A stretch of 64,000 bases of DNA. Source: Caprimulgus europaeus (taxonomy: Eukaryota; Chordata; Aves; Caprimulgiformes; Caprimulgidae). A program made the position numbers and the translations under genes. The DNA is taken from assembly GCA_907165065.1 (NCBI GenBank), contig OU015530.1:47353465-47417464 (forward strand). The letters run 5' to 3'. Below the pieces are notes generated by a model. It saw only the letters and a program-made list of their open reading frames with translations. It had not been told where the DNA came from and ran no database searches. This document shows positions 1 to 12,000 of the stretch, one piece after another. Numbering within the stretch: the first letter of the stretch is position 1; each line of letters begins with the position of its first letter.

Positions 1-1592
1 ACCACCTAGAACTGGTAAATTTCTGAATTTATATTCTCATAAAAGATCCATTACTGGTTTAAGAAAATAGTTTCAGATTGCTGATGTATTCAAATAAATT
101 ATCTTGCCTATTTGTAGATAAAGGGTTCTGAAACAGAAGCACCTCACTGGTTCTCTTTGGTATTGTCCCTTATTGGATTCACCCATACTTCCACATGCAG
201 TCATGTAGCTGCTCTCACTGTTAATTTTGTACATTAATAAAAATAGAAAGTTACTTTAAACTTCAAGTTTAAATCAAAATTATTTTTAGTATAAATTGTA
301 TGCACAGAATTCTTTGATCCGCCATGACATCTTTTCATAGAGTATTAGCATAACAAAGAAGAATAAAAGCAGCTGGAAGAGAATTTATTTGCTAGAGAAT
401 TTTAAATGAGGCAGCTGCAGATCCCAAGGATGTAAGAGTGTCATTTACTTCTGAAGCTTTTAAAAGGACTTTTAATAAGAAGAGAGAAGAGAGGAACAGA
501 GCATCAGTAGTCCCAAAAGTAGACAGCAGGAAGGATCCATATTTTGTAATTCTACATTGACATTTTATATTAGCTACCTGTTTACTGTTGACTACAGTAA
601 AGTTTGTAGTAATTAATTTTACATTCCTAAGATGTCTACAGCAGAAAAAGATCTCATCTTTGTGTCTTAAGTGCAGAAGTCTTCTAGGTTTCTCAGAGGT
701 TACATTTAGAGTTATGTAGTTTAAAAATGCTAATACAACCACCTCAGTTGAGGAGCCCTAGTGGTAGAGCTATATTGAATAGGTAATCAATAAACAAGTT
801 TGATTTGCTTTCAGACCTTTAGGACAATACCTAGAAAACCTTTAGGACATAATTATTGTTTCAAATATTTTTGTATTTTTTATTCACAGGCCACATCTCA
901 ACTAAGTTTTATGAAAACTGCATTCACAATCAAAATGTGAATTTCTTGTCATTTTGTATTGTAGTGAATAGTTGTAAAATCCTTCTGCACTGCACGAGGT
1001 CTCAGTTTTATAACCAAGTGACCTTCAGGGGACTAATATACAAACAATGGATTTGTTGGCAAGACAGGTGTTTAAGATAGCCAATGAATATTATCCTTGA
1101 GCAATGGTTATCTTAGCTGAATGATAAACTGTGTATTTTTATTGGTTTATTATGCATATACAGCTATGATTATGCTTTTGTTTATAACAAGAAGTCCCAT
1201 AAATATTCTAAAATGAATATGTTATTTAATTTATTTTTTTTTTTTTTTTTTTTTTAATACTGAGCTTACTTATTACTGGAGACAGTTTATAAATACACTA
1301 AGGAGTATGTGAGATTGGATTTAAGGGGAAAGTCATACTGAAGAGCTCAAGAGAACATTGGTTTTTTTCCTAATTTCAGATACCCAGTCTCGACTGTGCA
1401 TTTCATATATCACTGAACCATTTTCTATAGCAAGTCAACTCTAGGGTCAACTGAAGGTCAAACCTTATGTCTCTAATGATATCATTAACAAACAAAATAC
1501 TGTGTAATACATTCTCCTTTCTCCTGTACCATGTTAAAGAGCAGGGTTTGCAGGTCATCAATTAGGTGTAAGGTAAGTGAAGCTTCATTAAA
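1..1592. other. AT-rich non-coding stretch, no gene recognised
   Basis: I see no gene here. The longest open frame (392-742, minus strand, 116 codons) has no recognisable domain and a composition like chance frames in AT-rich DNA. A run of 22 T lies at 1234-1255. No CR1 tail or LTR end was spotted before 1593. It could be intergenic or intronic. Confidence 0.6.
1234..1255. repeat. Poly-T tract (22 T)
   Basis: An uninterrupted run of 22 T, read directly from the sequence. It may be a simple homopolymer expansion or the reverse-strand A-tail of an old retrocopy. No recognisable retrocopy body flanks it, so a simple expansion is the safer reading. Confidence 0.9.
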
Positions 1593-1597
1593 CACTT
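1593..1597. repeat. Left target-site duplication of ERVL-type LTR (CACTT)
   Basis: CACTT sits immediately before the TG that opens the LTR, and the same five bases follow its terminal CA at 2747-2751. The perfect match fixes both LTR ends. Confidence 0.88.
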
Positions 1598-1979
1598 TGT
1601 ATTGGGTTTGCTTGGCAAGGTTTTGGTAGCAGCGGGAGGGGGGGACATGGGGTAGCTTCTGTGAGAGAAGCTTCCAGAAGCTTCCCCCATGTCCGACCCA
1701 ACACAGCCAATGCCAGCCGGCTACAAGGAGGGACCCGCCGCTGGCCAAGGCCGAGCCAATCAGTAACGCCTCTGTGATAACATAATTCAGTAAAAAAAGG
1801 AAGAGAGGGAAGAAAAAGCTGCACGCTTTGCAGCTGGAGAGAGGAGCGAGAAGATGTAAGAGAAAACAACTCCACAGACACCAAGGTCAGTAAAGAAGGA
1901 AGGGGAGGAGGTGCTCCAGGCGCCGGAGCAGAGATTCCCCTGCAGCCTGTGGCGAAGACCAGGATGAGGCAGGCTGTCC

Positions 1980-2345
1980 CCCTGCAGCCCATGGAGGTCC
2001 ATGGTGGTGCAGATGACCACCTGTAGCCCGTGGAGGACCCCACGCCGGAGCAGGTGGATGCCTGAAGGAGGCTGTGACCCCATGGGAAGCCCGCGCTGGA
2101 GCAGGTTCCTGTCAGGACCTGTAGCCTGTGGAGAGAGGAGCCCACACTGGAGCAGGTTTGCTGGCAGGACTTGTGACCCTGTGGGGGACCCACACTGGAG
2201 CAGTCCCTTCCTGAAGGACTGCACCCCATGGAATGGACCCATGCTAAAGCAGTTCATGAAGAACTGTCAGTCATGGGAAGGACCCACGTTGGAGCAGTTG
2301 GTGGAGGACTGTCTCCCGTGAGAGAGACCCCACGCTGGTGCGGGG
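1980..2345 (+). repeat. Imperfect 41-51 bp tandem repeat array inside the LTR
   Basis: The motif GGAGCAGG, with variants GGTGCAG, AAAGCAG and GGTGCGG, recurs at 2006, 2047, 2098, 2149, 2197, 2246, 2291 and 2337, giving spacings of 41-51 bp. Around each copy a shared pattern recurs: a CTGTAGCCCGTGG-like block, then CCCACRCTGGAGCAG. This is a degenerate minisatellite of about eight units in the U3 part of the LTR. Such arrays can vary in number among LTR copies. Whether it binds a regulator cannot be judged from sequence. Confidence 0.8.
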
Positions 2346-2548
2346 GAAGGAGTCCTCCCCCTGAGGAGGAAGCAACGGCAGAAACACCGTGTGATGAACT
2401 GACCCCAACCCCATTCCCTGTCCCCCTGTGCCGCTGGGGGGAGGAGGTGGAAAATCGGGAAAGAGATTAAGCCCGGGAAGAAGGGAGGGATGGGGGAGGT
2501 GTTTTAAGATTTGGTTTTACTTCTCATTCTCCTCTAATTTTGATTGGT

Positions 2549-2554
2549 AATAAA
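2549..2554 (+). promoter_or_regulatory. LTR polyadenylation signal AATAAA
   Basis: AATAAA lies about 190 bp before the LTR end and is followed by a T-rich stretch. This is the normal place for the R-region poly(A) signal and it sets the LTR orientation as plus. Confidence 0.7.
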
Positions 2555-2746
2555 GTAAATTTGTTTTTTCCCCCAAGTCGAGTCTGTTTTGCCCGTGACA
2601 CTAACTGGTGAGTGATCTCTCTCTGTCCTTATCTCCACCCACGAGCTTTTTGTTATAAATTTCTTCCTCTGCCCATTTTGAGGAGGGGGAGTGATAGAGT
2701 GGGCTTTGGTGGGCATCCGGCCTCTAGTCAGGGTCAACCCACCACA

Positions 2747-2751
2747 CACTT
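2747..2751. repeat. Right target-site duplication of ERVL-type LTR (CACTT)
   Basis: Perfect copy of the bases at 1593-1597, directly after the terminal CA of the LTR. Confidence 0.88.
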
Positions 2752-5337
2752 CTAATGAAATTAGTATTTCTCCAGAAATTTAAGAATATAGCCAACTCAT
2801 TGGTGTACATCCAGGTAAACTCCTTTCAAATCTGTAGTTTTCTAAGCAGTAAACGGAATTAAAATAACACAATTTCTTCAGCTGGAATAGCAGAATACTC
2901 ACACGGGAAGGGGTAAAGGGTTTTTCTATGACGCCAGCATAAGCAAGAACCTATTTATAAACAAGATTTCCGATTCCTCTTTAAAATAGCTTGTGTACAT
3001 GCAGCTAGTTTAAACACATTATCATCTTATTTGAGAACATCTGAAGAGTATAGGTCATGATAAGAAAGCAAGTGGAAACTTGGCAGGAATTGGTAGGGAA
3101 ATACTTTAGTTTGGATGAACTATGGCATTTCTGACAATATAGTCTTCTTGTGCCTGATGTCAGCCCTTTGCTTTCTGCCGTTCATAAGCACTGCTGGGTG
3201 CATAGTGCAGATAAGTTTACTTCTGTGCAGAAAGGAGAATATTAAATGAATGTAAAGAAGCATGCTCCATGGGAGAAAGATTTTGCTCTTTTCCCAATTA
3301 ATTTATTCAGCAAAACTGACATAGAAGTGGCCAAATTTAGCATTTTAAGAACTGAGTTCCAAGCTGTATAAAATAGAGTGTTTGCCAGCTGAGACACAGG
3401 AGCTCCATCATCCTAGGGCTCCGAGTCACACACATCACAACCTGCTGCGTTAACACAAACTGAAATCAATGGCATTTTAATTTAAAGTGTCAGATTGCAA
3501 CCTGTGATGGCTCAGGAATGGACAAACTGCCATTTGTGGTGCTTCTGTGAGGGGATGGCAACCTCTGGTCTAAGTGCAGAATGGACAAGTGGAGACAATT
3601 CCTGTCATTACCCAACACAGGGAAATCCAAGAAGGACTATCAGCTTGAAACTTTATAGTGAATATAAAAATATACTCCACCTAGGCTATAGTGAACTTTA
3701 TTTGAATGTTATTCAACATAGAGTTGTATGAGAAAAAGAAAGCATAAATCCTATTATGTTCCTTGTACTTTTTCTTTTTCCTTCACAGACCATCAACTTA
3801 AAGTTTCAGTCATGTGAGATTTCATATCAAGACTCTTCACAAGGAAATACAAAAGAGAGCGTGAAGTGTAATGCATTACTTACAGGGGAAGAGTGTAGTT
3901 TAATTTACTACCCCTTCAAAGTACATTCTAAAGCTCAAAGCCTCTTTTCTGGAGCTTTCAGGACTCTAGTAGAAATATAACAGATATGAGGTGGTTTAAA
4001 TCTGTCAGTAACTGAGGCACCTGCCTGTTTGGAAAGGAAAAAAAACCAAAACATCCAGAAGTATGATTTAAATAAGTAGAGGAAACCATGTTTTCCTCTC
4101 CAATAAAACTTATCTGCCTGATCTGTGGTATATTTCTATCTTTCTTCTGCATAATAGGAAAGAGTATTTCAGCAATTAACAATCTGAATCACTGCAGACA
4201 AGGAGTAAATATTTATTTGTACCTATTATTTATACAACACTCTATCCACAAGGCAAAAATATTTTATTATGACAGGTAAACATTACTACTCTATTGCTAT
4301 GAAATAAAACAAAATAGTGATTTGTTCACTATAAAAAGGGAAGTAAATAATGGGCCTTGGGTCATGTAGTTTCCCATCCAATCTCTGTACACTGAAGGCA
4401 TCAGCTATTTCTATATGCTAATAATCTTTATTGCATCCTGAAATTAACCAGAGATTTGTGTCCCAACTTTCCAGCTGCAGTAGAAACACATAAAATGATA
4501 CTCTCCAATGAGCACTAACTGATCAAAAGCAAATACTTACCTTCTGTAGTACTTCATAGTTTTGATTAAGCTTGCAGCAATAAGACTAATCTAATTTTTG
4601 TGGAACATAGTACCATTTCTCAGGTTCTAAAGGAAAAAAATAAATTAAATTTAAGTGAAAGCACTGCTATGCAATGAAATAAAATGTATAGCAATGCATA
4701 AGAATATGTATTTTACCAGAGGTTCCTGTGGAAAAACTAACAGGATTGCATCAGCTTGAACCACATTCCACAACAGGCTGTTTTTCCCTGTTTTTGATCA
4801 AACTAGAATAATATTGTTAAGCTTTTAAAATATCTTAGAATATCCTCTCATTTCTAGAAGGGCAAAGATGTATACATGATGAGATCAGAAAGAATGTTTT
4901 AAATCAAAGGCAATATCCGTAAGGGACTTGAATTAAGATGTTTTAAAACTGAAATTGCCAAGTTCATATTTGCAAATACCATTGAAAGGTATAAGTTAAG
5001 TCATTCTACACTAAACACATTTTAAAAGCATACTAATACAAACTTTATACATGGATGTAAACTTCATATATGGATAAGGCTAAAATGGTGTCTTGATGTC
5101 TTGATTAAAAATTTCAGGGAAGAAAGATTTTAAAAAGTAAAAGTAGCCCATTAAAGAGAACCAGATGATTAATTCAAAATGTATAGTCTTGCTAATGGTG
5201 ATAACAGTCTAGATTCCATTCTTCTTAACTACTGGAAAAGACATGCTATATTTTGTGTTTTGTGTAAGTTATCCTTTGATCTTTCTTCTGATGAACAGCT
5301 GTTACTGTTCATGTAAGCTAATACTTTCTTGTATTAG

Positions 5338-5474
5338 CTCTTGATATCCAAACCACAAAAGGCACTATTTGTGATGAAACAAAAATGGAGCAAAATAACT
5401 ACATATTCAGAAGGGCCAAATCACCAGGACCATCATTTAACCAGACTCCAGAATCAGACTCAATTCCATTTTCA
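5338..5474 (+). other. Candidate internal exon, possibly coding
   Basis: The 137-bp segment is preceded by a good acceptor (pyrimidine-rich CTTTCTTGTATTAG with a GCTAATAC branch-like site upstream) and followed by the donor GTGAGTAT. Two of the three frames are open throughout. The frame starting two bases in reads like real protein, with a polar stretch RRAKSPGPSFNQTPESDSIP near its end, and ends in phase 0. I do not recognise the protein. Such segments also arise by chance in long introns, and the last base before the donor is A instead of the usual G, so this remains a candidate only. Confidence 0.22.
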
Positions 5475-6068
5475 GTGAGTATATTGCCCTCAGTGTTACA
5501 CTGCTAGTATTCCCTATTCTAAAGAATAGACAATCCACAACTTTTGCTGAACTTTGTAATGGAACACCAGTGAAACAAACAGCAAACAGAAGTTATTTTA
5601 CTGCACATTAAGTGACTAACAGCTGGAAGAAAAAAAGCTGAAAAACTCTACAAAGAAACAGATGAAAGAAAAAAAAAGAGAATAAATAATGCATTACATA
5701 AACAAAAACAATGTATGAGTTGCATTTTAAATGGGATATAGATTTAAATTGTTAAGAAGGTATAGATTTCTTGGAAGGATGTAATGCCCTTATGACAAAT
5801 AAGCAAATGAAAGCAGTGAAAAATAGTAGCCCCGTGCCCAGGCTAGAAGGTTTGTCAAATGCCAACCACCCCTTCCATCTCATCTTACAGCCTGTCTGCA
5901 TTTTTATTTTTTAAATTTCTCCCACCATTCCTTCTTCTTTTTCTTTCTTGTTGTCTTCCTCACCTGTTTCTTTAGGATATGTCACGATATTGAGCTATAA
6001 CAGACGTTAAAAGTATAGCCATTTCTTTGGTCACTCCTAGACCTTTCAAGTTTGTCCATCTTGGAAAG

Positions 6069-6092
6069 AAAAAAAAAAAAAAAAAAAAAAAA
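6069..6092. repeat. Poly-A tract (24 A)
   Basis: An uninterrupted run of 24 A preceded by GGAAAG. It could be the tail of a retrocopy inserted on the plus strand, but the upstream sequence (5880-6068) shows no recognisable parent. A simple homopolymer is equally possible. Confidence 0.9.
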
Positions 6093-9000
6093 GTGGGTTA
6101 AAAAGAAACCAGGTGGGAAAAAAGCTTTGTTTGGGGTTATTTTCCAGAAACAATTATTGCTCTAGCTGCCTTCTTCCTGTACTGAAGGAAAAAACATAAA
6201 ACATGGAAAAGCTTAATGATCACATCATCTCCAAAATAGTCCTGTGTTTCATGATGTTAAGAATGTGGCAGGTCTCATGTCCCGTGAATATTTCTCATAA
6301 CTGAGGAAGGCTTTTAGTGACAATAATTGTCCAAACTGGCATAAATTCAAAGCTCTGTTAGAGCAAGCCTTAGACTACTTAGGGCAAAGTGCTTCCATTC
6401 ACACAGGTCCCTTGCAGTGCGTTCAGAACAATGATCAGCCTTAGCAGGTATGCACAAACAATGACATGTGCTGAGAAAAAGCCAGATATTCAGTACTAAT
6501 TTCAGAGAGAAGAGAAGAGAGGAGAGAAAAAGATTAATCATGCTGTACTAGAAAGGCAAGTCAGGATTCAGGAGCATAGACCTAAGTTACATTAAAGGTA
6601 AACTTACTACTTTTGCAGTCATAACACTGATTTTGCCTTCACATTGTATTTGTTGCCTACATGGGGGATTTCACTGGGAAAATTTCTAAAGTCCTAAACA
6701 GTCCTCTGTATTTTACTTTTTCATCCTGGTTTTGCCACAAAATTACTCTGGTCCTATCTCAAAAGCTTGCTGGATATCTTGGACTTTCCAGCATGTGAAC
6801 AGGTATTTCTATCCACACACAGCTGAGCCCCACAGGGATAAAAGTCCCAGGTCCCAAAGGCGTTCTCATTACACCAGAATAACACCACTCCTGAGCTAAT
6901 TACCTCTGCCTTTGGATAGGACCAGCTATTTTTGCACAATGTAACACCGTCGTGTGGATACCGTTTCTGATTCTTGGAGTAATTTAGTCTTGGTTTCAAG
7001 ATACTTACCCAAAATAGACATATTCTGGATGATTTTGAGCAGATTGCGTAGCTACTGCAGCAGGAATCAAAGGCCTGTAAAAAACTTCTATGTAATATCA
7101 GATAATCTTACTTTACTACAGATACAGTAACATCTATATGAATGCTACATTGGATCCAACACAACCAAGTTAAAGTATTTTCATTCTTTTCTATTTGTCA
7201 CCATATTTACCGCTGTCTTACATATAATGTATGACATTAATGAACAAATAAGGAGAAAAAGAGAGTCCATGCAATGAGAATACCTGTTTCCTCTGTACTG
7301 GGGACTAAAAGAAGCTTCCCCTAGGGAAAATTTTACAGAGGAATAAACACCATGCTAGCATGGGTCACTGGTGGGGCAGATTTGGAAAATATGGACCCAG
7401 AGTGTCTGTTGCTGAATGTCCTACTCCACAGTAAGGACGTGCTGGGGCAGTGTACATACTTATACAGTGAAACCATGGCATTTATGTATGCAGGGAGAAA
7501 AATCTCTTTTCACACATGGCTTTCCTGGGGACATACCATGCACTGAGTTGAGTCCTGAGTCCCTGGCACTGAACAAATTAAAGTAACAAAATTACTCCAG
7601 CAGAACTGATTTATAATGCTTCAGTGAGGGAAACCCATCATGATGTTAAACTTTGAGTAAAGGAGATTGCAGAAGGCATCTGTTATCATTTTTCTGTTTC
7701 CCTGACATCTCCTGTCATTGTGAAGCAGTCTGGGGTCACTGTTTCTAGTGGAAATATCAACAATTGGAAACAAGACCTCAGGAGACCATGCTGCAACTGG
7801 ACTGTAGAGTTTTTCTTAGGCTTGAAAGGTTGTAAAACAAGTCAGAATCCCTCTGTTAAGGCCAGTATGGCATTTTCTATGTTTGTTCGTGATACCACAA
7901 TGCCACAGAGATGAACCCTATTCATTGTGTGTCCACTAAACCACTTGTAAAGTGTTAAGGCAACAAAGAAATCTCAGACAGATGTGCTCAAAGAACGCAA
8001 TTTTTTGGCAGATACCTGTTGATCCCAGACAAATACTAAAGGAGAGACTAAAGGTCTTCTTGCCCTCTAACATTTATATAATACTGCCTAAAAATATTTT
8101 GAGTAAGTATTTAAGCAACCTTCTATACTAAGGATATGATCGTCTGCAATTTTATTGGAGTTTGTCTATCCTGTACATTATCGTCATTAGTGTAGATTTT
8201 TTAAATGGGAATATGCACTGTTGAGAAGTCAATAAAAATAGGTTTGATTTGTACTTGTGCTCCTCTAAAGTGATATACCTATCTATAATTTTCTTCTGAT
8301 AATATTTGTCACAGCAGCCAGGAACAAATAATTTACTCACAGACTATGATTTTTTTTGTTGTTGTTCAGACATTCTGTGATATAAATGGTGGAACACATA
8401 GGGCTTTGTACATAAATTATGTTTTTGATTCAGAAATTTTACTAATATACATACCAAAAAATAAACTTATTTTCCTCCCCATATTTTCCCTTTCACTGGA
8501 TATTTCAGTCCAGAGATGTATTCATCCCATAATTCTTTAGCTTGGAAGCTGGGACATTTATTTTTTTTAATACAGCTATGACTTATACTAGTAGACTGTG
8601 AAACTACCAGGACACAGGCATTGCCCCATGACTGTTTGCCATTAAGATGTTAATAATATCCTTAGCACAATGTGGGCCTGTGTCAACTGGTGTCTTCCAA
8701 ACAACTTGTAGACATAGCTGGGATTACCAGTAGGATCAATCCCAGTGAACGGATTGGAACCAACCACCATTTTTTGGAAGAGAATTTAGCCATATTGATA
8801 CAAACTGTAAAGTTCATATTGTTTGAGACCAGTTTTGGCAACCAGCATAATTCTAGACTTGAAGCATCATGCTAGATCTGTTTGCCCAGGCAAGTTGAAG
8901 GAGGGAAATGACCTGCTGTAAGGAGTCATCAACCTTATGTCTCCCAGATTTTAGAAACTTCATTTTTTCCCCAATCTTTTTCAAAGAAGGGGCAGATGAC

Positions 9001-12000
9001 ATCTTAACCCAATTTTCTTAAAGGGTAAAGTAAATAGAGGACACATAGAAGTTGAGATGATGTCCCAGACTTTTTAATTTGTATATGGTCAGTCCTGCCC
9101 ATGAAGACTTTAACAGGCCTCTATAATTTTTTTTTTTTTTAAATCTCTCTGAGCACAAGGGGATGGTGTGCACTGTATTAGATATCTTACACACTCTATC
9201 CTTGTAAATGCAGAGTTTGAAAATAACAGCTACCAATCACTCATCAGAGCCATTAGCCCTGTGTGACAAGGCTATAAATATCCTTGTTTGAAGATAGATA
9301 TACCATTTCAGATCCCAAAGTATATCAATAAAAACTGCCACTAACATTGTAAGCCAATATTCACAGAAAAAACTGCTGAAAAGCATCAAAACAATGAAAT
9401 CAAAATGCCAGTGAGAATCTGTGAAGCCTTCAAAGGTACTTTTGCTTGTTATTGCTTTGACTTAGTTAACAGTAATAAATTATTCCTAACAAATGCTTTT
9501 CCTGACTCTTGCCACAGACTTTCAGATAAGGTAGAATAAATATGCCTGAAAACACAGTCACAAACAAGAGAGCCCTTTAGGAAGGACAAGCCATTGATTC
9601 TGTTATGTTTTCATTATTTTGACATTGATCTGAACAAGTGCTTTGTGAAGTTTGGTGATACTCTTACATTCCTGCAAAGATATGCATTGTTCTGGACAGC
9701 AAAGCAGAATATATAAAAGCCATACTTTTTCTAATACATTATCTTTTGAGTTGAAGATTCTAGATTGCTTTATTTTTTTTATTGCTTTTCTAAAATTACC
9801 CAATAAAATAATCCTACACGGCATTTAGTTATTCTTTTCTTCAAGAGATTCCTACTGCAATATTCCTGAAGGCTTTGGATAATAAAGAGGAAAAATTATT
9901 TTGTTAAAGTGGAAAAGAGAATGATTAAACGTTTTAATGATCTCCAGCTAAAATTGATAATGGTTTTATTGTAATCATTTCAATTCTTGGAAATATTTGT
10001 ATCTTTTAGCAGCAGTATGTGGTGTATCCAATGCCCTGTAGAAGATTAGAATTTGGTTTACAGAAAAGATGTGGCCCCAAAGTCTTCTTGATATCCGGAC
10101 CCCACTGCAGTGCATGCATGAAAGGCATGCATGTTCTCAGGTGTGCTTACTGGATCATGAGTCCTAGTGAAAGCAAAAAGGACTCAGTTCTTCCTTTCTG
10201 TTGAGCAGACAAAGTGGAAGGAAGAACAGATTTGTCCCTGTCATCTTAATTTTCTAAATGTAAAAGCAAGTTGTCCATCATAAATGAGATGATGTATTAA
10301 AGGAAATAATAAGTTCCAATTTTCATTGGTAGCAGTTATGACATCTAATACTAAATAATAATTCTAAAAGGGGTAAAATAAAAATGTTATTTTAATTAAT
10401 TACACTTCCTTTCACAGGATCTTAATAAAAGCACTGATTTATCAACTAATTTCATTTTCAATTTAGTAAAACCAACAATTCTTAACACTAACTAACAAAG
10501 TTATTGATTTTAAGCGAAGTACTGTGCAATAGCCATTATTAGTTAAGTACTGCTTTGAAACCAGCTTGAAATATAACATATTTTGCAGTGCCGTTAATAA
10601 TAGTTATTTTTCAATTTGTTGGAGTAATGTTTGATATTTTTTCATCTAAATAGTGTCTGCAGGGTCTTAAAAACTTAATAGAGGAAAAGTAATGCAGCTT
10701 ACATTCACTACTGTATTTATTGAAACATAAACTGACATGCTTGTAAAGATGGGTCTAAATGGTGAAATTTAAAATAGCCTCTAACAGATTAGAGTGTGTT
10801 GATAGAGATGCATCAAAAATTTGTAAACATGGTAGATATAACAGTGTTACATTCAGAACACTGAAGAAACCTTTACTGGTTTTAAAAGTTTCAAAGGGAA
10901 ATAATCAAAGACAATGAGGTGGAAGAAATTTTGGATTGCACATTCAGAGACAGATAACTTTTATTGCTCCATAGAAATATTTTGCTTATATTTTACTTTC
11001 TGATAGAAAAGTTAGTTTCTTAAATTCTGAAACTGTATGCAAAAAATATATATCTATAACTGATTTGAAATACCTCATTGTATGAATGGGAAAACCAAGG
11101 GCCCAGGAAGGTTTAGATTACTGTTGTTCTGTTTTGCCCCTGAACCTGTAGTATTTCAGTCAAACTGTTTCAGATGACTGTAAAAAAATTTCAGATTGAC
11201 TTCATGGCTTTGCAAGATCTGCTTTTCACATCCTCCTGTTTAATTTTTTTCTTACATTTGGAACAGGGCAAGCTCTGTTCTCTTCAATCTGACAGATATA
11301 TGTGCCCCTAAAATTATAGTTTCCATAACCATCATTTATCATGACATTTGTTTGCATTTACTGTTATAAAGACCTTTTCAAAAGTTAAGACAAACTTTTT
11401 TTTTTTTTTTAATTTCCATATAGGTTTTTTATCCCTTATCTTTCATTTACGAATTCCTATAAAACTTGCAGAAAGAAATCTTAAAGTCCACAGTGGATAA
11501 ATCAGCTGAAAAAGATCAGAAATACAGATCCCTTATTGAATAAAACTCAATCAGTAGTTATGCAAAGTAGATTTTTTCTGCATCTAATTTACTGTCATGT
11601 CAGCTACTTACATGGGCATTGAAGCACCTATTTGTGTCAGCAATTTGCTTGAGGATGAACAGTAAGGACTACACACTCACTACACATGTTTTTATTTTTC
11701 TATTTTAATGAAACTGAATTTTGGTTTGGATATTTTTATAGTGCATTGTGGTATTGTAATTAGAACTACAGGGCAAATGACAGGGCATGGTTTTCACCAT
11801 AGTCTCAAACTACCCTGCTCTAATCAACTAGACTGATTCTGTCAGATTCAGGAACATTTGCTGTGCAGAAACAATAAGATTTGCATGCCAACATCCAGGA
11901 CATATGTTAAGCACTACTTGCTTAATTGCAGAACCACTGATTGTGTGAAAGCAGAAGTAAAAATAAACAAACAAAAAACTTTGACATGTTTAACATTGTA

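Larger units (their letters stand above)
1598..2746 (+). mobile_element. Solo LTR of an avian ERVL-type endogenous retrovirus
   Basis: This is a GC-rich 1149-bp block in AT-rich surroundings. It opens TGTATTGGGTT and closes AACCCACCACA, which are near-perfect inverted ends with the retroviral TG...CA. Perfect CACTT duplications flank it; 5-bp duplications are usual for ERVL-type elements. A polyadenylation signal AATAAA at 2549-2554 gives plus orientation, with a U5-like stretch after it. The ends and the motifs (the GGTGGGCA and GGGTCAACCCACCACA segments) match my memory of avian ERVL LTRs; a library search would name the family. Only one LTR is present, so the interior was lost, presumably by recombination between the two LTRs. 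The several open frames inside it on both strands are by-products of the GC-rich repeat and do not look like genes. Confidence 0.87.

Noticed and set aside
392-742. 116-codon minus-strand open frame
   Set aside because: No recognisable domain, no splice or promoter context, and composition typical of AT-rich chance frames.
1588-2470. Several open frames on both strands (up to 213 codons) near 1.6-2.5 kb
   Set aside because: They lie inside the GC-rich LTR and its tandem repeats; the repetitive protein readings follow the 41-51 bp repeat and no known domain appears.
6754-6999. 81-codon minus-strand frame with several cysteines
   Set aside because: No signal peptide, no recognisable family and no splice context beyond the separate candidate at 7009-7074.
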